Below, in pieces: positions 5,663 through 13,785 of a DNA stretch of 14,298 bases (position 1 is its first letter; the number at the start of each line of letters is the position of its first letter). This stretch comes from CAKSQF01 sp051867925 (lineage in GTDB: Bacteria; Bacillota; Clostridia; Oscillospirales; CAG-272), in the NCBI GenBank assembly GCA_051867925.1, contig JBJDZI010000052.1, positions 1-14,298 on the forward strand, in the 5' to 3' direction. A program made the translations under genes and the position numbers. Under the pieces are notes generated by a model. That model was given only the letters and a program-made list of their open reading frames with translations. It made no database searches and was not told the origin of the DNA.

Positions 5663-5711
5663 CTTTCGATGAACCCCCCCCCGAAAGATCCGTTGCAAGA
5701 ATCTTTCGGGG
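5663..5711 (-). terminator. Hairpins with a nine-C run after leuB, possible operon terminator
   Basis: An 11-bp perfect stem (CCCCGAAAGAT at 5679-5689 with ATCTTTCGGGG at 5701-5711) lies about 33 bp after the leuB stop codon. On the - strand it is followed by a run of G (the C9 at 5674-5682), not T, so it is not a canonical intrinsic terminator. CTTTCG at 5663-5668 can also pair with CGAAAG at 5682-5687, giving a competing fold. The leu operon must end before the lipoprotein promoter at 5532. The remaining bases (5533-5662) are AT-rich, contain a palindrome CGAATATTCG (5599-5608), and hold no gene that I can see. Confidence 0.4.
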
Positions 5712-5743
5712 AGCCGAACTGTCCGGTTGACAGCTGAACTGAC

Positions 5744-6814
5744 TCAGCGGAGCGCGGCGATGATCTTGTCGGTCATCTCAACGCAGGAAAGCGGAACGGC
5801 ACCGGATGCGCCCAGAATGTCGCCGGTGCGGTGACCTGCCGCCAGAACGTCGTCCACTGCTTTCTCGATGGCGCAGGCTTCGGTCTCCAACGCGAAGGCG
5901 TAACGGAGCATCATAGCGGCGGAGAGAATGGTGGCGATGGGGTTTGCCTTGCCGGTACCTGCGATGTCGGGGGCAGAGCCGTGGATAGGCTCGTACAGAC
6001 CGCGGGTGCTGTCGCCGATGGAAGCGGAGGGCAGAAGTCCGATGGAACCGGTGATCTGGGATGCCTCGTCGGAGAGGATGTCGCCGAAGATGTTGGAGGT
6101 GACGATGACGTCAAACTGCGCGGGATTCTTCACCAGCTGCATAGCGGCGTTGTCCACCAGCATATCCTCGCAGGTCACGTCGGGGTACTCTGCGGCGACC
6201 TTGTGGACGGTTTCTCTCCACAGACGGGAGGATTCCAGTACGTTTGCCTTGTCGATGGAGGTGACCTTCTTGCGGCGCAGTCTTGCCGCCTTGAAAGCGG
6301 CGTGGGCGATTCGCTCGATCTCGTAGGTGGAATACTTCTCGGTGTCGTAAGCGGTGAGACCATCCTCGGAGCGACCGCGCTCGCCAAAGTAGATGCCGCC
6401 GATCAGTTCACGGAACATGACCAGATCAATGCCCTTGGCGGAGATGTCCGCGCGCAGAGGGCTTTCTGCGGACAGAGATGTGTAGAGCTTTGCGGGACGG
6501 ATGTTGGTGTACAGACCCAGCGCGGCACGAATGCCCAGCAGTCCCTTTTCGGGGCGCAGATGACCGGGCAGAGTGTCCCACTTGGGACCGCCTACCGCGC
6601 CCAGCAGAACGGAGTCGGAAGCCAGACAGCCGTCAATGGTCTCCTGAGGAAGCGGAACGCCGTATTCATCAATGGCGCAGCCGCCCATCAGATAAGGGGT
6701 GTACTGAAAGGTGTGACCGTAGAGCTCGCCGACTTTGTCCAGTACGCGGCAGGCGCTGTCTACGATCTCGGGACCGATACCGTCACCGCGAAGAAGTGCA
6801 ATAGAATAGTTCAT
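5744..6814 (-). CDS. leuB: 3-isopropylmalate dehydrogenase
   Basis: This NAD- and metal-dependent cytoplasmic enzyme oxidatively decarboxylates 3-isopropylmalate to 2-ketoisocaproate in leucine synthesis. With a citramalate synthase in the same operon it probably also converts 3-methylmalate to 2-ketobutyrate. The 356 residues match the family length. Motifs are GDGIGPEI (10-17), the substrate arginines in the loop around residues 96-106 (GIRAALGLYTNIRP), Arg135 and Tyr142 in FRELIGGIYFG, Lys189 and Asp222 near the active site, and the signature NIFGDILSDEAS (241-252) with metal-binding Asp246 and Asp250, followed by the NAD-side HGSAPDIAG (278-286). Start at 6814 has AAAAAAGGAG about 8 nt upstream. 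It is the last gene of the operon, separated from leuD by a structured 148-bp gap. It appears intact and ordinary. Confidence 0.97.
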   Translation of the reverse strand: MNYSIALLRGDGIGPEIVDSACRVLDKVGELYGHTFQYTPYLMGGCAIDEYGVPLPQETIDGCLASDSVLLGAVGGPKWDTLPGHLRPEKGLLGIRAALGLYTNIRPAKLYTSLSAESPLRADISAKGIDLVMFRELIGGIYFGERGRSEDGLTAYDTEKYSTYEIERIAHAAFKAARLRRKKVTSIDKANVLESSRLWRETVHKVAAEYPDVTCEDMLVDNAAMQLVKNPAQFDVIVTSNIFGDILSDEASQITGSIGLLPSASIGDSTRGLYEPIHGSAPDIAGTGKANPIATILSAAMMLRYAFALETEACAIEKAVDDVLAAGHRTGDILGASGAVPLSCVEMTDKIIAALR

Positions 6815-6833
6815 GACTTTATCTCCTTTTTTC

Positions 6834-6956
6834 GCAAGGGCTTTACCCTTGCATCCGGTCGATTATTTTTTGGAAAATACAGGGGAATGCTTCCTGTTGA
6901 AACAGTGCCATTGCATCCCCTTGCATCCGATCGAAAACTTTTTTGGGGAAATTCAG
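6834..6956. repeat. Structured leuD-leuB gap: hairpins and a duplicated 38-41 bp unit
   Basis: Two imperfect direct copies (6846-6883 and 6916-6956) share CCCTTGCATCCG(G/A)TCGA, then TTTTTTGG, then AAAT(A/T)CAGG at their ends. Between them lies a long stem (GGGGAATGC at 6882-6890 with GCATCCCC at 6913-6920) enclosing CTGTT-GA-AACAG (6894-6905). A further hairpin (GCAAGGG/CCCTTGC, 6834-6840 with 6846-6852) sits just upstream of the leuB ribosome site and is not followed by a T run. This looks like an intergenic repeat or mRNA-processing element rather than a terminator. Confidence 0.65.
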
Positions 6957-6962
6957 GACGGA

Positions 6963-7457
6963 TTACTTGACCAAGCCGTCGGTGATGGCGGGGATCAGAC
7001 CGCCTGCCAAAATGATCTGCTGAATAAACTCCGGGAAGGGTGCTACGGGGTAGCTCTCACCGGTGGTCAGATTGCGGATCACACCGTTGTCGGCATCCAC
7101 CGACAGCTGATGTCCTTCCTCGATGGCATCCACAGCCTCGGGGCATTCCATGATGGGCAGACCGATGTTGATGGAGTTGCGGTAGAAGATGCGGGCGAAG
7201 GACTTGGCGATCACCAATGCGATGCCGCTCTCCTTAATAGCGATGGGTGCGTGCTCACGGGAAGAGCCGCAACCGAAGTTCCAGCCGGCTACCATAATGT
7301 CACCATCCTGTACGCGGGAGGTGAAGGTGGTGTCCAGATCTTCCATGCAGTGGGAGGCAAGTTCCTTCTTGTCGATGGTGTTCAGATAGCGGGCGGGGAT
7401 GATCACGTCGGTGTCTACATTATCGGCGTATTTGATAACTTTTCCTTCAAATTTCAT
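6963..7457 (-). CDS. leuD: 3-isopropylmalate dehydratase, small subunit
   Basis: This is the swivel-domain subunit (164 residues) of isopropylmalate isomerase. It joins the large subunit LeuC to convert 2-isopropylmalate to 3-isopropylmalate, and probably citramalate to 3-methylmalate. The N-terminal YADNVDTDVIIPARYL (10-25) and the substrate loop GWNFGCGSSREHAP (58-71) are diagnostic. The length of about 165 marks the short LeuD class that pairs with the 420-residue LeuC class. The start at 7457 is used because it follows GGAGG (7467-7471) by 9 nt and gives the family-typical MKFEGKVIKYADNVDTD. A longer frame would run back into leuC. The gene starts one base after the leuC stop, so the two subunits are translationally coupled, as expected for a stoichiometric complex. 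Confidence 0.96.
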   Translation of the reverse strand: MKFEGKVIKYADNVDTDVIIPARYLNTIDKKELASHCMEDLDTTFTSRVQDGDIMVAGWNFGCGSSREHAPIAIKESGIALVIAKSFARIFYRNSINIGLPIMECPEAVDAIEEGHQLSVDADNGVIRNLTTGESYPVAPFPEFIQQIILAGGLIPAITDGLVK

Positions 7458-7458
7458 T

Positions 7459-8721
7459 TTACAGAACCTCCTCGGGAGTGACGATCTTTCCGGCGATGGC
7501 AGAAGCGGCGGCGACTGCGGGGCTTGCAAGGTAAACTTCGGAGCCGGGGTGACCCATTCTGCCTACGAAGTTACGGTTGGTGGTGGCAACGGCACGCTCG
7601 CCCTCGGCAAGAATGCCCATGTGACCGCCCAGACAGGGACCGCAGGTGGGCGTGGAGACGATGGCGCCTGCCCGCAGGAAGGTGGTGAACAGACCCATGT
7701 TCATAGCGTCCTCCCAGATCTTCTGGGTTGCGGGGATCACGAGGCAACGGACGTCCTTGGCGACCTTTTTGCCTTCCAGAATCTTTGCGGCAACGATCAG
7801 GTCTTCCAATCTGCCGTTGGTGCAGGAGCCGATGACCACCTGATCGATCTTGACCTCGTCGATCTCGGATACGGGGTGGGTGTTCTCGGGCAGGTGGGGG
7901 AACGCAACGGTGGGCACGATCTTGGACAAATCAATGGTGTATTCCGCATCGTAAACCGCATCGGGATCGGGGTGGAAGACGGTGAAGGGCTTGGCATCTG
8001 CCTTTTGCAGGAACTCGATGGTCTTGTCATCCACTTCGAAGATGCCGTTCTTACCGCCTGCTTCGATGGCCATGTTCGCCATGCAGAGGCGGTCTTCTAC
8101 GGACAGGGAGTGTACGCCCTCGCCTACAAATTCCATGGACTTGTAGAGCGCGCCGTCCACGCCGATCATGCCGATGATGGTGAGGATCACGTCCTTGCCG
8201 GAGGCCCAGCCGTTCAGCTTGCCCACCAGATTGAACTTGATGGCGGAGGGAACCTTGAACCAAGCCTTGCCGGTAGCCATTCCGCACGCCATGTCGGTAG
8301 AGCCGACACCGGTGGAGAATGCGCCCAACGCACCGTAGGTACAGGTGTGAGAGTCTGCGCCGATGACGATGTTGCCGGCAGTCACCAGACCTTTTTCGGG
8401 GAGCAATGCGTGCTCTACGCCCATATCGCCAACATCGTAGTAGTTGGTGATCTCATGTTCGCCTGCAAAATCGCGGCACATCTTACATTGGGTAGCGGCT
8501 TTGATGTCCTTGTTGGGGGTGAAGTGATCCATGACCATGGAGATCTTGTCCTTGTCAAAGACTTCCTTCAGACCCAGACGGTTGAACTCGCGGATCGCCA
8601 CGGGGGTGGTGACGTCGTTGCCGAGAACCATGTCTACGTTCGCCAGCACAAGCTGTCCTGCGCTGACCGATTCGAGCCCTGCATGGGCTGCGATGATCTT
8701 TTGTGTCATTGTCATTGCCAT
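7459..8721 (-). CDS. leuC: 3-isopropylmalate dehydratase, large subunit
   Basis: This aconitase-fold subunit (420 residues) carries the catalytic [4Fe-4S] cluster. The three cluster cysteines are visible as Cys300 (GSCTNGR) and Cys360 and Cys363 (TCGPC). The active-site stretch GADSHTCTYGALG (121-133) is intact. The 420-residue length and the opening MTMTQKIIAAHAG fit the second LeuC class (related to homoaconitase), usually paired with a roughly 165-residue LeuD, as here. Start at 8721 is preferred over Met codons at 8715 and 8709 because AAGGAGT lies 11 nt upstream of it. It follows cimA after 28 bp and directly precedes leuD. Known class members accept 2-isopropylmalate and citramalate, which fits an operon carrying both LeuA and CimA. 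The dual use in this organism is an inference. Confidence 0.96.
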   Translation of the reverse strand: MAMTMTQKIIAAHAGLESVSAGQLVLANVDMVLGNDVTTPVAIREFNRLGLKEVFDKDKISMVMDHFTPNKDIKAATQCKMCRDFAGEHEITNYYDVGDMGVEHALLPEKGLVTAGNIVIGADSHTCTYGALGAFSTGVGSTDMACGMATGKAWFKVPSAIKFNLVGKLNGWASGKDVILTIIGMIGVDGALYKSMEFVGEGVHSLSVEDRLCMANMAIEAGGKNGIFEVDDKTIEFLQKADAKPFTVFHPDPDAVYDAEYTIDLSKIVPTVAFPHLPENTHPVSEIDEVKIDQVVIGSCTNGRLEDLIVAAKILEGKKVAKDVRCLVIPATQKIWEDAMNMGLFTTFLRAGAIVSTPTCGPCLGGHMGILAEGERAVATTNRNFVGRMGHPGSEVYLASPAVAAASAIAGKIVTPEEVL

Positions 8722-8749
8722 AATTATATGTACTCCTTTTGGGTTAGAA

Positions 8750-10303
8750 TCAACTGTTCAATTCGTATTCGTAAGAATCCATCAGCGCGGTGAAGGATGC
8801 CTCTATGATGTCGCAGGATACGCCGATGGTGGTGAAATCGCCGCGACTGCCGTGCGAGTCGATGAGAACGCGGACGGTAGCGTTGGTGGTACCGTTGGAG
8901 ATGACGCGCACCTTGTAGTCGGCAAGCTCCATGTTGTCGATGTGAGGATAGAAGACGCTGATGGCTTTTCGGAAGGCTTTGTCCAGCGCGTTGACGGGAC
9001 CGTTCCCTGCGGCGCAGGACAACTCGGTCTTGCCGTCTACCTCAATCTTGACCATCGCCGTGGACTGGCATTCGCCGTCGGGGGCGGGGAAGTCATCGTA
9101 GGACTTGTACATCACCACATTGAAGTGAGGTTTCATCAGTCCTAAGTGCTTTTTCACCAACAGTTCAAAGGAAGCGGAGGCTCCCTCGTACTGATAGCCC
9201 TGATACTCCCGCTCCTTGAGGATGCTCATCAGTTCCACCGTTTCGGGGGAGGATTTGGTTAGCGTAGGTACGAATTTTTGCAGGCTGGGGAGGATCGTGC
9301 CTCTGCCTGCCACCTCGGAAACCAGAAATTTGCGGGCGTTGCCCACTGCTTCCGGCGGGATATGCTCGAAGGTCTCACTGCATTTCTGCACGCCGTCGAT
9401 GTGCATACCGCCCTTGTGAGCGAACGCGGATTTGCCAATGTAGGGATGCCCGCCTGAGATCCGCACGTTGGAGATCTCGGCGATCTTGGTGCAGACTTCA
9501 CGGAGAGATGCGGGATCCACGCCGCAATCGTAGCCGCATTTCAGCGACAGGTTTGCCAGGACGTTAGACAGGTCGGCGTTGCCGCAACGCTCGCCGAAGC
9601 CGATCATGGTGCCCTGTACCTGAGTGGCTCCGCCGAAGACCGATGCCATGGACGAAGACACGGCACAGCCGATGTCGTTGTGACAGTGGATGGCGATGCG
9701 CTCTCCGGGGAAAGCGGCGACCACCGTCTCGGTGACGGTCTTGACCTGATCGGGAAGGGTTCCGCCGTTGGTGTCGCAAAGGCAAAGCACGTCCGCACCG
9801 CCTTCTACTGCGGCGGCGAGCACGCTCATGGCGCAGTTCGGGTTGTGTTTGTAGCCGTCGAAGAAATGCTCCGCATCAAAGATAACCTCTTTGCCCGCTG
9901 CCTTCAGATAGGCGATGGTGTCACGGACAATGGAAAGGTTGTCCTCCTCGGTGATCTTCAGAATCTCACGGATGTGGAGATCCCAGCTTTTGCCGAAGAT
10001 GGCAACGGCGGGCGTCTCGGCGGCGAGAAGGTTTTTCACGTTGGCATCTTCCGAAACGGGGGTGCCGAACCGTGCGGTAGAGCCGAACGCAACGGGAATC
10101 GAGCGGTTCAGCTTCAGTTTCTTCAGCTCCTCGAAAAAGGAGATGTCCTTGGGGTTGGAGCCGGGGTTGCCCGCCTCAATGTAGGTGACGCCGAACTCGT
10201 CCAGAATGCGGACGATGTTCAGTTTATCCTGCACCGAAAAGGAGATGCCTTCCCCCTGCGATCCGTCCCGTAGCGTGGAATCAAATAATTCGATGGTTTG
10301 CAT
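8750..10303 (-). CDS. cimA: (R)-citramalate synthase
   Basis: This enzyme condenses pyruvate with acetyl-CoA to (R)-citramalate, the first step of the threonine-independent isoleucine route. The 517 residues match the CimA family. The DRE-TIM barrel begins with FDSTLRDGSQGEGISFS (7-23), the GSQGEG form being typical of CimA rather than LeuA. Metal-binding HCHND lies at 206-210 and GERCGNADL at 237-245. The C-terminal LeuA-type allosteric dimer domain spans about 375-512, with NGPVNALDKA (434-443) and SRGDFTTIGVS (486-496) as landmarks. This domain normally binds the feedback amino acid, presumably isoleucine. The predicted ribosome site is poor (CCGGATC before the ATG at 10303), and a 10-bp hairpin ends 11 nt before the start, so translation may be restricted. 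It lies 90 bp after leuA and 28 bp before leuC. Confidence 0.95.
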   Translation of the reverse strand: MQTIELFDSTLRDGSQGEGISFSVQDKLNIVRILDEFGVTYIEAGNPGSNPKDISFFEELKKLKLNRSIPVAFGSTARFGTPVSEDANVKNLLAAETPAVAIFGKSWDLHIREILKITEEDNLSIVRDTIAYLKAAGKEVIFDAEHFFDGYKHNPNCAMSVLAAAVEGGADVLCLCDTNGGTLPDQVKTVTETVVAAFPGERIAIHCHNDIGCAVSSSMASVFGGATQVQGTMIGFGERCGNADLSNVLANLSLKCGYDCGVDPASLREVCTKIAEISNVRISGGHPYIGKSAFAHKGGMHIDGVQKCSETFEHIPPEAVGNARKFLVSEVAGRGTILPSLQKFVPTLTKSSPETVELMSILKEREYQGYQYEGASASFELLVKKHLGLMKPHFNVVMYKSYDDFPAPDGECQSTAMVKIEVDGKTELSCAAGNGPVNALDKAFRKAISVFYPHIDNMELADYKVRVISNGTTNATVRVLIDSHGSRGDFTTIGVSCDIIEASFTALMDSYEYELNS

Positions 10304-10314
10304 AAATTGATCCG

Positions 10315-10386
10315 GTCAGAGGGAGTTTGGGATAATCCCTCTGACTTCCCTGAAATTTTTAATTGATCCGCCTCCCCCGAAGGGGA
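10315..10386. other. Two hairpins in the leuA-cimA gap
   Basis: GTCAGAGGGA (10315-10324) pairs perfectly with TCCCTCTGAC (10336-10345) across an 11-nt loop. TCCCC/GGGGA (10373-10377 with 10382-10386) encloses CGAA, which on the transcribed strand is a C(UUCG)G tetraloop, a very stable RNA fold, starting 7 nt after the leuA stop codon. The decamer AATTGATCCG occurs twice (10305-10314 and 10361-10370), flanking the first hairpin. Neither hairpin has a T run, so transcription probably reads through. Stabilising or processing roles are plausible. Confidence 0.6.
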
Positions 10387-10393
10387 AGACAGT

Positions 10394-11902
10394 TTAGTCC
10401 ATGAACTGGTTCAGCGCGCCCAGATATGCCATGATGGAGGCTTCCATAATGTCGGTGGAAAGGCCTCTGCCGTTGTAGGTCTTTTCGCCGCAACGCAGCT
10501 TCAGAATGACCTCGCCCAGCGTTTCCTGACCTTCGGATACGGCGTTGATGATGAACTTATCCAGCGTATGCTCGGGAGGGCAGACGATCTTGTCGATGGC
10601 GGCGTAGATCGAGTCGATGGAGCCGTCGCCGCAGTAGGTCTGCTCCACAAATTCGTCCTCATGGCGCAGGCAGATGGTGCCTTCCACGCCCTGCCGTCCC
10701 TTGGTGGAAACGGTGAAGCTGACGAATTTGTAACGTTCGTTCTCGGAAGTGCTGGCGGTGTTGGTGATCAGCGCTTCGATATCGCTGTCGGTGACGGTCT
10801 TCTTCTTATCGCAGAGATCCTTGAACTTGGTGAAGGTCTCGCCCACCTGCTCGTCGGTGAGATCGTAACCCAGTTCCTTGATGCGAGCGGCAAGCGCGTG
10901 TTTGCCCGAATGCTTGCCCAGAACCAGTTGATTGGTGGAGATGCCCACCGATTCGGGGGTGAGAATCTCGTAGGTCAGCTTGTTGGCAAGAACGCCGTGC
11001 TGATGAATGCCCGACTCGTGGGCAAAAGCGTTGGCACCCACGATCGGCTGGGTATTGTAGGCGGACTGACCGATGACCGAGTAGACCAGCTTGGAGGTGC
11101 GGTAGATCTGCTTCGTGTCGATGCGGGGAAGCTCGCCGAAAAGGGCAGGGCGGGTGTGCATTGCCATGACCGCCTGTTCCAGAGAGGTGTTGCCCGCGCG
11201 CTCACCGATGCCGTTGACGGTACACTCGATCTGGAGTGCGCCGCCCTGCACGCCTGCAAGGGAGTTGGCAACTGCCATGCCCAGGTCGTTGTGACAGTGA
11301 ACCGAATACTCAATCTTGTCGGAATCGGGGACGTTTTCCATCATATATTGGATCAGTGCTTTCATCTCGGCGGGAGTGGTGTAGCCCACCGTGTCGGGAA
11401 GGTTGATGACGGTTGCACCTGCCTTGATGGCGGCGTCCACCACGACCTTCAGAAAGTCCCAATCGGAGCGGGTGGCATCCTCACAGGAGAACTCGATGTT
11501 GGAGCAATATTTCTTCGCATACGCAACCATCTCAGCGGTCTTGGCAACCACCTGTTCGGGAGTCATGCGGAGTTTGTACTGCATATGGATGGGGGAAGTT
11601 GCCAGGAAGAGGTGGATGCGGGGATCGGTGGCGCCCTTGACGGCGTTCCACGCCGCATCAATGTCTCCGACGGTACTGCGTGCCAGAGAAGCGACGGTAC
11701 AGTCGCTGACCGACTCGGCGATGGTCTTGACCGACTCGAAATCGCCGGGAGAGGAGATGGCAAAGCCTGCCTCAATCACGTCTACTTTCAGCCGTTCCAG
11801 CTGACGCGCAACTTCGATTTTCTCGGAGAGATTCATGGTGCATCCGGGAGACTGTTCGCCGTCTCGGAGCGTGGTATCAAATATCTTAATTCTCTTTGCC
11901 AT
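10394..11902 (-). CDS. leuA: 2-isopropylmalate synthase
   Basis: This enzyme condenses 2-ketoisovalerate with acetyl-CoA to 2-isopropylmalate, the committed step of leucine synthesis. It has 502 residues, the usual length of the bacterial LeuA class. The barrel opens with IFDTTLRDGEQSPGCTMN (7-24). Metal-binding HCHND is at 202-206, GIGERAGNTSLE at 231-242 (the GERAGN form typical of LeuA), and HESGIHQHG at 295-303. A C-terminal regulatory domain (about 390-500) contains GDGSIDSIYAAID (425-437) and GRGLSTDIMEASIMAYL (478-494), the leucine feedback site in known enzymes. The start at 11902 has AAAGGAA about 10 nt upstream. It lies 89 bp after ilvD and 90 bp before cimA. The paralogous pair LeuA and CimA in one operon, about 1.5 kb each, shows clear division between leucine and isoleucine branches. 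Confidence 0.96.
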   Translation of the reverse strand: MAKRIKIFDTTLRDGEQSPGCTMNLSEKIEVARQLERLKVDVIEAGFAISSPGDFESVKTIAESVSDCTVASLARSTVGDIDAAWNAVKGATDPRIHLFLATSPIHMQYKLRMTPEQVVAKTAEMVAYAKKYCSNIEFSCEDATRSDWDFLKVVVDAAIKAGATVINLPDTVGYTTPAEMKALIQYMMENVPDSDKIEYSVHCHNDLGMAVANSLAGVQGGALQIECTVNGIGERAGNTSLEQAVMAMHTRPALFGELPRIDTKQIYRTSKLVYSVIGQSAYNTQPIVGANAFAHESGIHQHGVLANKLTYEILTPESVGISTNQLVLGKHSGKHALAARIKELGYDLTDEQVGETFTKFKDLCDKKKTVTDSDIEALITNTASTSENERYKFVSFTVSTKGRQGVEGTICLRHEDEFVEQTYCGDGSIDSIYAAIDKIVCPPEHTLDKFIINAVSEGQETLGEVILKLRCGEKTYNGRGLSTDIMEASIMAYLGALNQFMD

Positions 11903-11991
11903 AAAAGTGAATTCCTTTCGAAATCTATCATGCTGGGTCTCGCCCGGGGATCCGGCGGAAAACGGTCGTTTCTCTCTGCCGATCCCTTCGC

Positions 11992-13653
11992 TTATTCAAT
12001 GATCGCGCCCTTGGAAGCCGATGCGACCATCTTGGAATACCGCTTCAGATAACCGGTCAGATTGTCCTTCTTCATGGGAACCATCTCAGCTTTCCGTTTT
12101 GCCATCTCTTCTTCGGAGACCAGCAGATCCAGCTTGTATTCGGGGATGTTGATGGAGATGATGTCGCCTTCCTTAACGTATGCGATGGGACCGCCGTGAT
12201 ATGCCTCGGGGGAGACGTGACCGATGGATGCACCGCGGGTTGCACCCGAGAAGCGTCCGTCGGTGATCAGCGCAACCGACTTGTCCAGTCCCATACCGCA
12301 GATGGCGGAGGTGGGGGAGAGCATCTCTCTCATGCCGGGACCGCCTGCGGGACCTTCGTTGCGGATCACCACAACGTCGCCCGATACGATCTTGCCTGCG
12401 TAAATGGCGGCAATTGCTTCTTCCTCGGACTCAAATACTCTGGCGGGACCTTGATGCACCAGCATCTCGGCGGCAACAGCGGAACGCTTGACCGCCGCTC
12501 CCTCGGGAGCCAGACTGCCGAACAGCACCGCCAGACCGCCGGTCTTGGAGTAGGGAGCCTCCACGGGTTTGATGACCTCGTGCTTTATAGAGGTGACGCC
12601 TGCGATGTTTTCACCGACCGTTTTGCCGGTGACAGTAGGCAATTCCAGATTGAGCAGACCCAGTTTGGAGATCTCGTTCATGACTGCGTACACGCCGCCC
12701 TCGTTCTGCAGATCTTGCATATGGTGATTCCCTGCGGGAGCCAGATGACAGAGGTTAGGGGTGCGCTCGGAAATAGTGTTGACGTAGCGCATATCAAAGG
12801 GGACGCCCGCTTCATGCGCGATGGCGGTCAGATGGAGCAGGGAGTTGGAAGAGCACCCCAGTGCCATATCGGTGGTCAGCGCGTTGTCGAAGGCTTCCTT
12901 GGTCATGATGTCCAGCGGGCGGATGTTCTCGCGAACCAAATCTACCACTCTTGCGCCGGCAGTCTTCGCCAGCCGCAGACGTGCGCCGTAAACGGCGGGA
13001 ATGGTTCCGTTGCCGGGGAGTGCCATGCCCAGTGCTTCGCAGAGGCAGTTCATGGAGTTTGCGGTAAACATACCCGAGCAGGAGCCGCAACCGGGACAGG
13101 CGTATTCTTCAACGTAGTCCAGCTTTTCCTTGGAAACGGTACCCTGCATAAAGCCGCCTACCGCTTCAAAAACGGAGTTCAGATCCATTGCCTTGCCGCA
13201 ATCGTCACTTAGCGACAGCATGGGACCGCCGGAACAGAAGATGGCGGGGATATTCAGCCGTGCGGCGGCAATCAGCATACCGGGCACGATCTTGTCGCAG
13301 TTGGGGATGAACACCAGACCGTCCAGCGCGTGGGCTTTGACCATGCACTCCACCGTGTCGGCGATCAGTTCGCGGGTGACCAGAGAGTATTTCATTCCCT
13401 CATGACCCATGGCGATGCCGTCGCATACGGCGATGGTACTGAATTCCATGGGCGTACCGCCTGCCGCCAGAATGCCGTCTTTGACCGCACGGGCGATGGT
13501 GTTCAGATGAGAATGTCCGGGAACGATCTCGTTGAAAGAGTTGACGACGCCAATGAGGGGCTTGCGAATTTGTTCATCGGTGTAACCGTTTGCCTTCAAC
13601 AGCGAACGCTGAGGGGCGCGGTCGGGACCGTTTTTCATAATATCGGAACGCAT
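11992..13653 (-). CDS. ilvD: Dihydroxy-acid dehydratase
   Basis: This iron-sulfur enzyme dehydrates 2,3-dihydroxy-isovalerate and 2,3-dihydroxy-3-methylvalerate to the keto acids for valine, leucine and isoleucine. The 553 residues match the family. Visible features are NSFNEIVPGH (38-47), CDGIAMGHEGM (77-87), IPNCDKIVPGM (116-126), CPGCGSCSGMFTANSMN (186-202), and the C-terminal TDGRFSGATRGASIGHVSPEA. The first position has VPGH, as in the oxygen-labile E. coli type, and not the PCN cysteine of the [2Fe-2S] type, so a [4Fe-4S] cluster is likely (inference from family knowledge). The start at 13653 is chosen because it gives the family-typical MRSDIMKNGPDRAPQRSLL and has AAAGGT about 7 nt upstream. 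The longer frame would run back through the hairpin-rich gap. The gene lies between ilvC (169-bp gap) and leuA. Confidence 0.96.
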   Translation of the reverse strand: MRSDIMKNGPDRAPQRSLLKANGYTDEQIRKPLIGVVNSFNEIVPGHSHLNTIARAVKDGILAAGGTPMEFSTIAVCDGIAMGHEGMKYSLVTRELIADTVECMVKAHALDGLVFIPNCDKIVPGMLIAAARLNIPAIFCSGGPMLSLSDDCGKAMDLNSVFEAVGGFMQGTVSKEKLDYVEEYACPGCGSCSGMFTANSMNCLCEALGMALPGNGTIPAVYGARLRLAKTAGARVVDLVRENIRPLDIMTKEAFDNALTTDMALGCSSNSLLHLTAIAHEAGVPFDMRYVNTISERTPNLCHLAPAGNHHMQDLQNEGGVYAVMNEISKLGLLNLELPTVTGKTVGENIAGVTSIKHEVIKPVEAPYSKTGGLAVLFGSLAPEGAAVKRSAVAAEMLVHQGPARVFESEEEAIAAIYAGKIVSGDVVVIRNEGPAGGPGMREMLSPTSAICGMGLDKSVALITDGRFSGATRGASIGHVSPEAYHGGPIAYVKEGDIISINIPEYKLDLLVSEEEMAKRKAEMVPMKKDNLTGYLKRYSKMVASASKGAIIE

Positions 13654-13666
13654 TTTGGTACCTTTA

Positions 13667-13785
13667 CAGAGAAAAACTCTGCCTTTCCTCAAAAATTCGG
13701 ATACGGGAGAAACAGGTTTTCTCCCGTGTCGGGGTCTTTGAAGAAGGGGGAGCCGGATCCTGCGTGTCAAAGACACGCGGATCCG
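13667..13785. other. Three successive hairpins in the ilvC-ilvD gap
   Basis: Hairpin one has a 13-bp stem with one bulged base and a 3-nt loop (GGATCC plus GCGTGTC at 13755-13768, pairing with 13772-13784). Hairpin two has a perfect 10-bp stem (ACGGGAGAAA at 13703-13712 with TTTCTCCCGT at 13718-13727) and a 5-nt loop. Hairpin three (CAGAG/CTCTG at 13667-13671 and 13677-13681) has a 5-nt loop that is all T on the transcribed strand, just upstream of the ilvD ribosome site. None has a proper T tract after it. Together they occupy most of the gap and may act in mRNA processing or partial attenuation. Confidence 0.6.

Noticed and set aside
5831..12052. Other long antisense + strand frames (379, 464 and 494 codons) opposite leuB, leuC and leuA
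   Set aside because: Same reason: mirror images of strongly biased coding sequence, with no promoter or ribosome site.
13654..13776. N-terminal extension of ilvD
   Set aside because: It would translate through two strong hairpins and adds a basic stretch not found in IlvD. The ATG at 13653 matches the family start.
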